From Pseudomonadota bacterium (GTDB taxonomy: Bacteria > Pseudomonadota > Gammaproteobacteria > Steroidobacterales > Steroidobacteraceae), in the NCBI GenBank assembly GCA_021817875.1, contig JAKAFQ010000336.1, positions 1 through 5,224 of the forward strand: DNA of 5,224 nucleotides, written 5' to 3'. Position 1 is the stretch's first letter, and every line of letters begins with the position of its first letter. The notes under the pieces are model-generated. The model had not been told where the DNA came from. It saw only the letters and a list, made by a program, of their open reading frames with translations, and ran no database searches. Made by a program: the position numbers and the translations under genes. Positions 1 to 5,224 of the stretch are shown one piece after another.

Positions 1-809
1 TTGGAATTGGTGAGATAGCCGCCCTCGCCCCGCACGCCCTCGGTGATCAGGCAGCCGGCGCGGTAGATGCCCGTGGGGTGGAACTGCACGAACTCCATGT
101 CCTGCAGCGGCAGTCCGGCGCGCAGCACCATGCCGTTGCCGTCGCCGGTGCACGAGTGCGCCGAGGTACAGGAGAAAAACGCCCGGCCGTAGCCGCCCGT
201 GGCGAGAATGGTCGTATGCGCGCGGAACCGGTGCAGCCTGCCTTCGGTCAGGTCGAGGGCGATCACCCCGCGGCACGCGCCGTCCTGCATCATCAGGTCG
301 ATGGCGAAGTACTCCACGAAGAACGTCGCGGAGCGGCGGATCGACTGCTGATAGAGCGTGTGCAGCATCGCGTGGCCGGTACGGTCGGCCGCCGCACAGG
401 TGCGCTGCGCGATGCCCTTGCCGAAGTGCGTGGTCATGCCGCCGAAGGGCCGCTGATAGATGCGCCCTTCCTCGGTCCGCGAGAACGGCACCCCGTAGTG
501 CTCGAGCTCGATCACCGCCGCGGGCGCTTCCTTGCACATCAGCTCGATCGCATCCTGATCGCCCAGCCAGTCCGATCCCTTGACCGTGTCGTACATGTGC
601 CAGCGCCAGTCGTCCTCGCCCATGTTGCCGAGGGCGGCGCTGATGCCGCCCTGGGCCGCGACCGTGTGGCTGCGGGTGGGAAAGACCTTGCTGATGCAGG
701 CGGTGGCGAGGCCCGCCTCGGCGAGCCCCAGCGTGGCGCGCAGGCCCGAGCCGCCCGCCCCGACGACGATGACGTCGTAAGTATGATCGATGAATTCGTA
801 AGCGCTCAT
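1..809 (-). CDS. sdhA: Succinate dehydrogenase flavoprotein subunit SdhA, N-terminal 269 codons (3' end outside window)
   Basis: Catalytic subunit of complex II. It oxidises succinate to fumarate on covalently bound FAD and passes electrons to the Fe-S subunit SdhB, on the cytoplasmic side of the inner membrane. The translation starts [20 protein letters not shown], with a Rossmann FAD-binding GAGGSG at about residues 17-22. The flavin-linking histidine is in TRSHT (His48), followed by [23 protein letters not shown] lies near 122-132, and ATGGYGR near 203-209. The substrate motif QFHPTGI (His244) and the catalytic-arginine motif [10 protein letters not shown] (Arg260) are both intact. Every N-terminal catalytic feature is present; the remainder, over half of a usual protein of about 590 residues, lies left of position 1. 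The start is clear: GGGAGG sits 6 nt upstream, and the ATG overlaps the sdhD stop as ATGA, which implies translational coupling. The family is fumarate reductase/succinate dehydrogenase. The covalent-His context and the sdhC-sdhD neighbours favour SdhA over FrdA. No stop is seen because the gene leaves the window. Confidence 0.97.
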   Translation of the reverse strand, partial: MSAYEFIDHTYDVIVVGAGGSGLRATLGLAEAGLATACISKVFPTRSHTVAAQGGISAALGNMGEDDWRWHMYDTVKGSDWLGDQDAIELMCKEAPAAVIELEHYGVPFSRTEEGRIYQRPFGGMTTHFGKGIAQRTCAAADRTGHAMLHTLYQQSIRRSATFFVEYFAIDLMMQDGACRGVIALDLTEGRLHRFRAHTTILATGGYGRAFFSCTSAHSCTGDGNGMVLRAGLPLQDMEFVQFHPTGIYRAGCLITEGVRGEGGYLTNS

Positions 810-1192
810 CCGGCGCCTCCCAACGCCACCTTCAGTATCGCGAACACGCCCGCCGCCGCGACCAGCACGTGGAAGAAGGTCACGAGCGCCAGCGTCAGGG
901 ACTTCATGCCGCTGCCGTGAACGTAATCCTCCACCACCACGCGCACGCCGAGGTGCGAATGCCAGGCGGCCGTCAGGACGAACAGGATCAGCAGCACCGC
1001 GGTCCAGCTCTGTCCCATCCAGGCGCTCACCGTGGTGTAGTCGTGCGCGGGCAGCGACAGCAGCGACAGGACGAACCAGAGCGCGAGCGGCACCAGCGCC
1101 AGCGCGCTCAGGCGCTGCACCCACCAGTGGTGGACCCCCTGCTTCGCCGAGCCGGCGCCGAACGCCCGGCCGAGCGGACTGCGCAGGCTCAT
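806..1192 (-). CDS. sdhD: Succinate dehydrogenase membrane anchor subunit SdhD (cytochrome b556 small subunit)
   Basis: A 128-residue integral membrane subunit that with SdhC anchors SdhA/SdhB, binds heme b and forms the ubiquinone site in the inner membrane. Three hydrophobic helices are visible at about residues 26-48, 62-86 and 97-120. The N-terminal segment [12 protein letters not shown] resembles the GVHDFILVR region of E. coli SdhD. The diagnostic motif [13 protein letters not shown] aligns with HAWIGMWQVLTDY of E. coli. By that alignment His78 is the heme-ligand position (E. coli His71), and Asp89-Tyr90 match the quinone-site pair Asp82-Tyr83. The open frame extends upstream to 1384, but that extension is antisense-frame noise over sdhC. 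The ATG at 1192 is preceded by GGGAGG at 6 nt, overlaps the sdhC stop as ATGA, and gives the family length. The gene ends in an ATGA overlap with sdhA, so sdhC-sdhD-sdhA are tightly coupled. Confidence 0.95.
   Translation of the reverse strand: MSLRSPLGRAFGAGSAKQGVHHWWVQRLSALALVPLALWFVLSLLSLPAHDYTTVSAWMGQSWTAVLLILFVLTAAWHSHLGVRVVVEDYVHGSGMKSLTLALVTFFHVLVAAAGVFAILKVALGGAG
816..821 (-). promoter_or_regulatory. Ribosome binding site of sdhA
   Basis: GGGAGG on the minus strand, 6 nt before the sdhA ATG and inside the last codons of sdhD. It fixes the SdhA start at 809 even though that ATG overlaps the preceding stop codon. Confidence 0.8.
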
Positions 1193-1584
1193 GGCGTGCC
1201 TCCCGTGCGGGTCCACAGGCACCAGGCGAGCACCGCGAACAGCACCAGGCTGGCGATGCCGACGAGCCAGGCGCTGCGCTGCGACTGGGTGCGCTCCAGG
1301 CCCCGCCCGGTATCCCACACCAGGTGGCGCAGACCGGCGATCAGGTGGTACGAGAACGCCGCGAGCAGCACCAGGAACACGCACCGCGCGAGCCCCGAGG
1401 AGAGGATCGCGAGCGCGCGCGCGTAGGTGCCGGGGCCGCCCGCGATGGCCATCAGCCCGTACACGAGTACGATCAGGCCGGCGGACAGCACGACGCCCGT
1501 GAAGCGGTTCAGGACCGAGGTGAGTACGGTGTACCGGTACATGCGGTACACGGACAGGTGTGGCGAGAGGGGTCGTTCGGCCAT
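1189..1584 (-). CDS. sdhC: Succinate dehydrogenase cytochrome b556 subunit SdhC
   Basis: A 131-residue membrane subunit of complex II that contributes the second heme b ligand and most of the quinone-binding pocket. The family N-terminus [11 protein letters not shown] (residues 4-14) is followed by SVLNRFTG (23-30), equivalent to SILHRVSG in E. coli SdhC. The proposed quinone-site Ser and Arg are kept (Ser23, Arg27), but the intervening His is Asn26. The second signature [14 protein letters not shown] (78-91) matches AYHVVVGIRHMMMD of E. coli, making His80 the heme-ligand position (E. coli His84). Three membrane helices lie near 25-47, 65-88 and 105-125. The stop overlaps the sdhD ATG as ATGA. 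The SDHAF4-like gene ends 16 nt upstream on the same strand, so this is probably the second gene of the transcript. The Shine-Dalgarno is weak (CGAG about 5 nt before ATG), in contrast to the strong ones of sdhD and sdhA. Confidence 0.95.
   Translation of the reverse strand: MAERPLSPHLSVYRMYRYTVLTSVLNRFTGVVLSAGLIVLVYGLMAIAGGPGTYARALAILSSGLARCVFLVLLAAFSYHLIAGLRHLVWDTGRGLERTQSQRSAWLVGIASLVLFAVLAWCLWTRTGGTP
1199..1204 (-). promoter_or_regulatory. Ribosome binding site of sdhD
   Basis: GGGAGG on the minus strand, 6 nt before the ATG at 1192. It rules out the longer open frame reaching 1384 as the true SdhD start. Confidence 0.8.
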
Positions 1585-1600
1585 AAGTGCTCGGAGCGGT

Positions 1601-1816
1601 TCAAAAATCGATGCAGCGGCCTTTGTGCTCCCAATCGCCGAAGCGGGTGGGCTCGGGTCCGGCCGGCCCGCCGATCTCCCGCCGGGGCGGGCGCGGGTCC
1701 TGCCCCGCCGGGGCGGTGCCCGCCTCTGCGGCTGCGGAATCGGCCTGCGGCCTCGGACCGGACTGCACCAGGAATTCGTTCTTCGAATCGTGCGGCATGT
1801 GTGTCAAGTCTGACAC
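1601..1816 (-). CDS. Small succinate dehydrogenase assembly factor 4-like protein (SDHAF4/DUF1674 family)
   Basis: A 65-71 residue protein recognised by its C-terminus, EIGGPAGPEPTRFGDWEHKG followed by RCIDF and stop. That is the hallmark of the DUF1674/SDHAF4 family: human SDHAF4 ends in a near-identical GPEPTRYGDWERKGRxxDF-type block. In mitochondria SDHAF4 binds flavinated SDHA and aids its joining to SDHB; a matching role here is inferred. The N-terminal half is a low-complexity Ala/Pro/Arg/Gln linker, as expected for this largely disordered family. No signal peptide or membrane helix is seen, so it should be cytoplasmic. The gene lies 16 nt upstream of sdhC on the same strand, which strongly supports the assignment. 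The start is unresolved. GTG at 1816 has AGG with a 6-nt spacer, the same geometry as sdhA, sdhD and lysS, and is chosen here (71 aa). TTG at 1807 and ATG at 1798 (65 aa) are in frame but lack a Shine-Dalgarno. The open frame continues to a TTG at 1891, which looks non-coding. Confidence 0.85.
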   Translation of the reverse strand: MSDLTHMPHDSKNEFLVQSGPRPQADSAAAEAGTAPAGQDPRPPRREIGGPAGPEPTRFGDWEHKGRCIDF

Positions 1817-1817
1817 A
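1800..1817. promoter_or_regulatory. Perfect 7-bp inverted repeat with 4-nt spacer at the start of the sdh operon (candidate operator or mRNA hairpin)
   Basis: TGTGTCA-AGTC-TGACACA is fully symmetric over 7 bp per arm. It lies between the divergent genes and overlaps the GTG start at 1816 of the SDHAF4-like gene, ending just before the alternative ATG at 1798. In DNA it resembles a binding site for a dimeric repressor or activator. In the minus-strand transcript it can fold into a 7-bp hairpin with a GACU loop that would cover the GTG start. I cannot assign a regulator: it is not an FNR-type TTGAT-N4-ATCAA site. Confidence 0.45.
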
Positions 1818-1840
1818 ATTCGCCTGCGGCCGCCACGGCG

Positions 1841-1869
1841 CTGACCGCACGGGCCGGCCGGCGTACCGT
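1841..1869 (+). promoter_or_regulatory. Weak candidate sigma70-type promoter for ygfZ
   Basis: CTGACC (1841-1846), 17 bp, then TACCGT (1864-1869) is a poor match to both hexamers. The spacing is right, and it would give a short leader that includes the GGAGG at 1884. Nothing better is visible in the 86-base gap, and no convincing minus-strand promoter for the sdh operon was found there. Low confidence is appropriate in such GC-rich DNA. Confidence 0.2.
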
Positions 1870-1883
1870 CAATTGTCAGTTGC

Positions 1884-1888
1884 GGAGG
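1884..1888 (+). promoter_or_regulatory. Ribosome binding site of ygfZ with long spacing
   Basis: GGAGG stands 14 nt before the ATG at 1903, longer than the 6-nt spacers of sdhA, sdhD and lysS. No ATG, GTG or TTG in the right frame lies closer, so the ATG at 1903 remains the best start. A nonstandard ATA codon at 1897 would have better spacing but is not expected as an initiator. Confidence 0.5.
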
Positions 1889-1895
1889 CAATAGT

Positions 1896-1905
1896 CATAC
1901 GTATG
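1896..1905. repeat. 10-bp perfect palindrome covering the ygfZ start codon
   Basis: CATACGTATG is self-complementary and its last three bases are the ygfZ ATG. It is AT-rich relative to its surroundings. It may be chance or part of a binding site; in RNA it is too short and loop-free to fold well within one molecule. Confidence 0.3.
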
Positions 1906-2811
1906 CGCCAGGATTTTCTTCGCTGCGAACTCGATGACCTCGGGGCGCTGCGCCTGCAGGGCGCCGATACCGGGCGGTTTCTGCAGGGACAGCTCTCGAA
2001 CGACGTGCTGCGTGTTGCGCCCGGACGCTCGGTGCTCGCCGGCTTTCACACTCCGCAGGGCCGCACCATCGCGTTGCTGAGACTGGTGTACCTCGAGGCG
2101 AACGACCTGCTGGCGATCATGCCGCGCGAACGGGTCGCGCCGCTGCAGCAGCGGCTCTCGAAATACGTGCTGCGCTCGAAAGTGACACTCACCGACGCCT
2201 CGGCGCACTGGCGGTTCGCGGGGCTGATCGGCGAGCCGTCCGCCGAGCCGGGCGCACTGCCCTGGCCGACCGACACGCAGCGGCGCTTCGCCGACACGAC
2301 CGTCGTGTGTCTCGGCGGCGACCCGGGCAGATGGATCGCGATCTGGCCGGATACCGCCGAGCCGCTGTTGCCGCCGACCGTGCCCGCGGACCGCGAGCAC
2401 TGGCGCGAACTCGAGGTGCGCGCCGGCCTGCCCCAGGTCTACGCGCCAACCTCGGAACAGTTCGTCGCGCAGATGTTGAATCTCGATGCGATCGGCGCGA
2501 TCGCCTTCGACAAAGGCTGTTACACCGGTCAGGAGGTGATCGCCCGCGCCCACTACCGCGGCCGGGTCAAGCGCCGGCTGCAGCGGTTTCGCACGCGCGG
2601 CCCGCAGGCGCTCGCCCCGGGCGAGACCGGCGTGCTGCCCGACGGGCGGACATTCACCGTGATCGAGGCGGCACGGCTCGCGGACGGGCGCTGCGAATTC
2701 CTGGCGGTCGCGCGCCTGGCGGATGCGCCGGCCGAATCCGCCGCACCCGCCGAGTCCGCGAGGCCGGTGGACGCCGAGTCCCTGCCGCTGCCCTATCCGC
2801 TGCCCGAGTGA
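1903..2811 (+). CDS. ygfZ: YgfZ, folate-binding Fe-S cluster maturation protein (GcvT/IBA57 family)
   Basis: A 302-residue cytoplasmic protein of the YgfZ/IBA57 branch of the aminomethyltransferase (GcvT) fold. In E. coli YgfZ works with tetrahydrofolate in making or repairing certain Fe-S enzymes such as MiaB; the eukaryotic homologue IBA57 acts in mitochondrial 4Fe-4S maturation. The defining motif KGCYTGQE is at residues 204-211, with the conserved cysteine at 206. Other family features are GRFLQGQLSNDV (24-35), HTPQGR (49-54), ELEVRAGLPQV near 169-179, RGRVKRRL near 219-226, and a terminal LPLPYPLPE. Length fits the family (E. coli about 326). The open frame extends upstream to 1324, but that part is antisense to sdhC and the SDHAF4-like gene. 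The ATG at 1903 starts the homologous region (MRQDFLRCEL) and follows GGAGG. An Ala/Glu/Pro-rich tail (about 275-293) with a doubled APAESA is likely disordered. It is divergent from the sdh operon and convergent with murI. Confidence 0.93.
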   Translation: MRQDFLRCELDDLGALRLQGADTGRFLQGQLSNDVLRVAPGRSVLAGFHTPQGRTIALLRLVYLEANDLLAIMPRERVAPLQQRLSKYVLRSKVTLTDASAHWRFAGLIGEPSAEPGALPWPTDTQRRFADTTVVCLGGDPGRWIAIWPDTAEPLLPPTVPADREHWRELEVRAGLPQVYAPTSEQFVAQMLNLDAIGAIAFDKGCYTGQEVIARAHYRGRVKRRLQRFRTRGPQALAPGETGVLPDGRTFTVIEAARLADGRCEFLAVARLADAPAESAAPAESARPVDAESLPLPYPLPE

Positions 2812-2851
2812 GCCGCGCCCGCCCGGCGACCGGCGGCCGGATCCGGCACAC

Positions 2852-2865
2852 CGCCGTGCGCGGCG
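2852..2865. terminator. Short GC hairpin between convergent ygfZ and murI (weak terminator candidate)
   Basis: CGCCG-TGCG-CGGCG forms a 5-bp stem with a 4-nt loop directly after the murI stop codon, in the 54-base gap between the converging genes. A second possible stem, CGGCGG (2831-2836) with CCGCCG (2851-2856), overlaps it. Neither is followed by a T-tract on either strand, so intrinsic termination is doubtful; Rho-dependent termination is equally possible. Confidence 0.25.
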
Positions 2866-3666
2866 CTACAGATCGATCAACTCGACTTCATGCGGCTCGA
2901 TGGGCCGCTCGAGAAAGCGTGCCCCGATGCGCGCGAAGCGCTGCGGCGCGTCGGTCGCGAGCAGTCTGAGGCGGCCCGGCGGGCCGCTGCGGCGCACTGC
3001 CGCGCCGCGCAGGGTCTGGCGCACGTGGCGGGCCGTGGTCTGCGCGGAATCGACGATGACCGCCGCCGCTCCGGCCGCGACCCGGATCGCGTCGGCCAGC
3101 ATCGGGAAGTGGGTGCATCCCAACACCAGGGTGTCGGGCGGTGCGGGCGAGGCCGCGAACAGCGGATCGAGGTAATGGTGTGCGATCGCCTCGGCGATCG
3201 GCCCCTCGCACAAGCCCTCCTCGGCGAGCGCCACGAACAGCGGTGTCGGCACGGCGATGACCTGCGCCTCGGCCCGGCGGCGCAGGATCGCCTGGCGGTA
3301 CGCCTGGCCGCGGACCGTGCCCTCGGTGGCGATCACCGCGATGCGCCCGGAGCGCGAGGCCGCGCACGCCGCCTCGGCGCCGGGCTCGATCACCCCGATC
3401 ACCGGCACATCGGCGATCCGCTCGCGCACCGCCGGCAGACTCACCGCCGAGGCGGTGTTGCACGCGACCACCAGGCATTCGATCCGGTAGGCGCGGAGCG
3501 CTTCGGCCGCCTGCAGCGCATAGCGCACCACGGTGCCGGCGCTCTTGGTGCCGTAGGGCAGGCGGGCGGTGTCACCGAGGTAGACGAAGTCCTCCGACGG
3601 CAGCTCGGCGACGAGCGCCTTGAGCACCGTGAGGCCGCCGACGCCGGAGTCAAAAACACCGATCAC
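2866..3666 (-). CDS. murI: Glutamate racemase MurI
   Basis: A 266-residue cytoplasmic enzyme that interconverts L- and D-glutamate through two cysteine acid/base residues, without cofactor, supplying D-Glu for the MurD step of peptidoglycan synthesis. The N-terminus IGVFDSGVGGLTVL carries the substrate-binding Asp6-Ser7. LGDTARLPYGTKS is at about 30-42. The first catalytic cysteine is in VACNTAS (Cys69), and the second in LGCTHFP (Cys184), next to His186. VDSAQTTA (about 205-212) is the family's C-terminal substrate-binding segment. Both active-site cysteines place it as a true racemase. The start is GTG at 3666, immediately before the invariant IGVFDSG; only a weak GGGG stands upstream, and no ATG is available. 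The lysS stop is 30 nt upstream on the same strand and in the same reading frame, suggesting co-transcription with lysS. Confidence 0.96.
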   Translation of the reverse strand: MIGVFDSGVGGLTVLKALVAELPSEDFVYLGDTARLPYGTKSAGTVVRYALQAAEALRAYRIECLVVACNTASAVSLPAVRERIADVPVIGVIEPGAEAACAASRSGRIAVIATEGTVRGQAYRQAILRRRAEAQVIAVPTPLFVALAEEGLCEGPIAEAIAHHYLDPLFAASPAPPDTLVLGCTHFPMLADAIRVAAGAAAVIVDSAQTTARHVRQTLRGAAVRRSGPPGRLRLLATDAPQRFARIGARFLERPIEPHEVELIDL

Positions 3667-3696
3667 GGCTTCGCCCCGCGCGCGACACGCACCGGC

Positions 3697-5214
3697 TCAG
3701 GGAGCCTCCGGGCGCAGGTGCGGGAAGAGGATCACATCGCGGATCGACGGCGAGTCGGTGAAGAACATCACCAGCCGATCGATCCCCACACCCAGGCCGG
3801 CGGCGGGCGGCATGCCGTACTCCAGCGCGCGCACGTAGTCGGCGTCGTAGAACATCGCTTCCTCGTCGCCGCGGTCCTTGCGGGCCACCTGGGCGCGAAA
3901 GCGCGCCGCCTGGTCCTCCGGATCATTGAGCTCCGAGAAGCCGTTGGCGAGCTCTCGGCCGGCGATGAACAGCTCGAAGCGGTCGGTGAGGAACGGATCG
4001 GCGTCGTTGGCGCGCGAGAGCGGCGAGACCTCCGCCGGGTAGGCGCAGACGAAGGTCGGATCGAACAGGGTATGCTCGGCGGTCTTCTCGAAGATCTCGA
4101 TCTGCAGCTTGCCCGGACCGTCGTGCGGCTGCGCGGCGATCCCGAGTGTCGCGCAGACCTCGCGCAGGTACGCCGCCTCGCGCAGCCGCGCCGGGTCGAG
4201 ACCGGGGTTGTGCTCGAGGATCGCCTGCTCCACGGTGAGACGCCGGAAGGGTTGCGCCAGGTCGTACTGCCGGCCCTGGTAGGTGAGCCTCTGGCTGCCG
4301 TGAAGGCTCTCCGCCAGGCCCCGGATCGCCTTCTCGATCCAGTCCATCAGATCCCGGTAGTCGGCGTAGGCGAGGTACAGCTCCAGCATGGTGAATTCAG
4401 GGTTGTGCTGGGTCGAGAGCCCCTCGTTGCGGAAGTTGCGGTTGATTTCGTACACGCGCTCGAAACCGCCGACGACCAGGCGTTTCAGGTACAGCTCCGG
4501 GGCGATGCGCAGATACATCTCGAGGTCGAGCGCATTGTGGTGCGTCACGAACGGCCGGGCCGTCGCCCCGCCCGGGATCGGCTGCATCATCGGCGTCTCG
4601 ACCTCGATGAAATCGAGCGAGTCGAGAAAGTCGCGCAGGTAGCGCACGATGCGCGCGCGCGTGCGGAACACATTGCGACTGGTCTCATTGACGATCAGAT
4701 CGACGTAGCGTTGCCGGTAACGGGTCTCGACGTCGGCAAGACCATGCCACTTGTCCGGCAGCGGGCGCAGCGACTTGACGATGAGGCGCAGACTCTCGAC
4801 CCGTACCGAGAGCTCCTGGGTGCGGGTGCGAAACAGCACCCCCGTGGCGCCCACGATGTCGCCCACGTCCCAGCCCTTGAACGCCTCGTAGGCTTGCGCC
4901 CCGAGCGCGTCCTTCTGCAGGAACAGCTGAATCTGCCCGGTGCGGTCGGCGATGTTGACGAAGCTCGCCTTGCCCATCACGCGCTTGAGCAGCATGCGCC
5001 CACCGACGGTGACGCGGGTCGGATGGGCCTCGAGCCACTCGCCGCTGCGCTCGCCGAAGGCATGCTGCAGCTCCCCGGCGAGCGCATCGCGCCGGAAGTC
5101 GTTCGGGAAAGCCTGGCCGCCGCTGCGCAGCGCCGCGAGCTTGGCGCGCCGCTCGGCGATCAGCTTGTTCTCATCGCCGGGCTCGGCGCCGCGGCCGTCG
5201 TGGTGGTCTGTCAT
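3697..5214 (-). CDS. lysS: Lysyl-tRNA synthetase, class II
   Basis: A 505-residue class IIb aminoacyl-tRNA synthetase that activates lysine with ATP and charges tRNA-Lys in the cytoplasm. The N-terminal OB-fold anticodon-binding domain spans about 65-150 ([18 protein letters not shown] and following). The LysRS signature [21 protein letters not shown] is at 152-172. Motif 1 surrounds [20 protein letters not shown] (198-217). Motif 2 is [15 protein letters not shown] (251-265), followed by [14 protein letters not shown]. Motif 3 is [15 protein letters not shown] (473-487), with the preceding [12 protein letters not shown] (421-432) lysine/ATP-pocket block. Length matches the family (E. coli LysS 505 residues), and the OB domain excludes the shorter paralogue EpmA. 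The start ATG at 5214 has AGG with a 6-nt spacer in the last bases of the window. murI follows 30 nt downstream. Anything upstream of lysS lies outside the window. Confidence 0.98.
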   Translation of the reverse strand: MTDHHDGRGAEPGDENKLIAERRAKLAALRSGGQAFPNDFRRDALAGELQHAFGERSGEWLEAHPTRVTVGGRMLLKRVMGKASFVNIADRTGQIQLFLQKDALGAQAYEAFKGWDVGDIVGATGVLFRTRTQELSVRVESLRLIVKSLRPLPDKWHGLADVETRYRQRYVDLIVNETSRNVFRTRARIVRYLRDFLDSLDFIEVETPMMQPIPGGATARPFVTHHNALDLEMYLRIAPELYLKRLVVGGFERVYEINRNFRNEGLSTQHNPEFTMLELYLAYADYRDLMDWIEKAIRGLAESLHGSQRLTYQGRQYDLAQPFRRLTVEQAILEHNPGLDPARLREAAYLREVCATLGIAAQPHDGPGKLQIEIFEKTAEHTLFDPTFVCAYPAEVSPLSRANDADPFLTDRFELFIAGRELANGFSELNDPEDQAARFRAQVARKDRGDEEAMFYDADYVRALEYGMPPAAGLGVGIDRLVMFFTDSPSIRDVILFPHLRPEAP

Positions 5215-5224
5215 GGTCCGCCTG

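Larger units (their letters stand above)
1817..1902. other. Divergent intergenic region between the sdh operon and ygfZ
   Basis: These 86 bases must hold elements for ygfZ and probably for the sdh operon, unless the latter starts inside the upstream gene. Visible elements are the GGAGG of ygfZ, the AGG of the SDHAF4-like gene (1823-1825), a GCCGGCCGGC palindrome at 1853-1862, and several TTGACA-like hexamers on the minus strand (CTGACA at 1879-1874, TTGACG at 1872-1867). No -10 box stands at the right distance from those hexamers. No coding potential is convincing here. Confidence 0.6.

Noticed and set aside
78..920. Long plus-strand frame opposite sdhA
   Set aside because: Its translation is rich in Arg, His and Ala with no recognisable motif. 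The opposite strand encodes SdhA with all catalytic motifs, so this is a high-GC shadow.
869..1426. Plus-strand frame opposite sdhD and sdhC
   Set aside because: The His/Arg/Gln-rich composition is the complement of hydrophobic membrane-helix codons; both genes on the minus strand are certain.
1779..1807. Perfect TTGACA on the minus strand (1807-1802) as a -35 box for the sdh operon
   Set aside because: At 16-18 bp spacing the -10 position reads GAAGAA-like sequence, it would start transcription inside the SDHAF4-like gene, and the hexamer is better explained as part of the inverted repeat.
1853..1862. GCCGGCCGGC palindrome in the divergent gap
   Set aside because: Short alternating GC palindromes are expected by chance at this base composition and no partner element is seen.
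1324..1902. N-terminal extension of the plus-strand ygfZ reading frame
   Set aside because: It is antisense to sdhC and to the SDHAF4-like gene, has an Arg/Gly/Ala-rich composition typical of a shadow frame, and YgfZ homology begins at MRQDFLRCEL (1903) after a GGAGG.
1876..2553. Minus-strand frame opposite ygfZ
   Set aside because: No recognisable domain, and it lies antisense to a well-supported YgfZ including the KGCYTGQE motif.
3697..5214. Possibility that the lysS-like gene is EpmA (the LysRS paralogue modifying EF-P)
   Set aside because: The protein is full length with the N-terminal anticodon-binding domain, which EpmA lacks.
1..5224. A novel defence, mobile or secretion system in the window
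   Set aside because: All substantial coding capacity is assigned to recognised housekeeping families, and there are no transposase, integrase, CRISPR repeats, tRNA or composition break suggesting an island.

Overview
This GC-rich window (roughly two-thirds G+C by eye) looks like chromosomal core-genome sequence from a proteobacterium, most likely a high-GC gammaproteobacterium. The gene families and the sdhC-sdhD-sdhA order support that, but no rRNA or other decisive marker is present, so the taxonomy is an inference. I see no mobile element, CRISPR array, tRNA or prophage signal.

Left part (1-1816, minus strand): a succinate dehydrogenase (complex II) operon read right to left. It begins with a small gene at 1601-1816 whose C-terminus carries the SDHAF4/DUF1674 signature (GGPxGPEPTRxGDWExKGRCIDF-type). 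SdhC and SdhD (cytochrome b membrane anchors) follow, then the first 269 codons of SdhA (flavoprotein), which runs off the left edge. sdhC/sdhD and sdhD/sdhA overlap as ATGA, and GGGAGG Shine-Dalgarno sequences sit 6 nt before sdhD and sdhA. SdhB is expected beyond the left edge but is not visible.

Middle (1817-2811): an 86-base divergent promoter region separates the sdh operon from ygfZ (plus strand), a folate-binding protein of the GcvT/IBA57 family involved in Fe-S protein maturation. An 18-bp perfect inverted repeat (1800-1817) lies at the start of the SDHAF4-like gene. A 10-bp palindrome covers the ygfZ start codon. Complex II carries FAD, three Fe-S clusters and heme, so a flavoprotein assembly factor on one side and an Fe-S maturation protein on the other make this a plausible complex II biogenesis neighbourhood.

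Right part (2866-5214, minus strand): lysS (class II lysyl-tRNA synthetase, complete) followed 30 nt later by murI (glutamate racemase, GTG start). They are probably co-transcribed and converge on ygfZ across a 53-54 nt gap that holds a short GC hairpin.

The item most easily missed is the SDHAF4-like gene, which is small, has an uncertain non-ATG start, and overlaps spurious ORFs on both strands. I found no wholly new system; the rest is recognisable housekeeping sequence.
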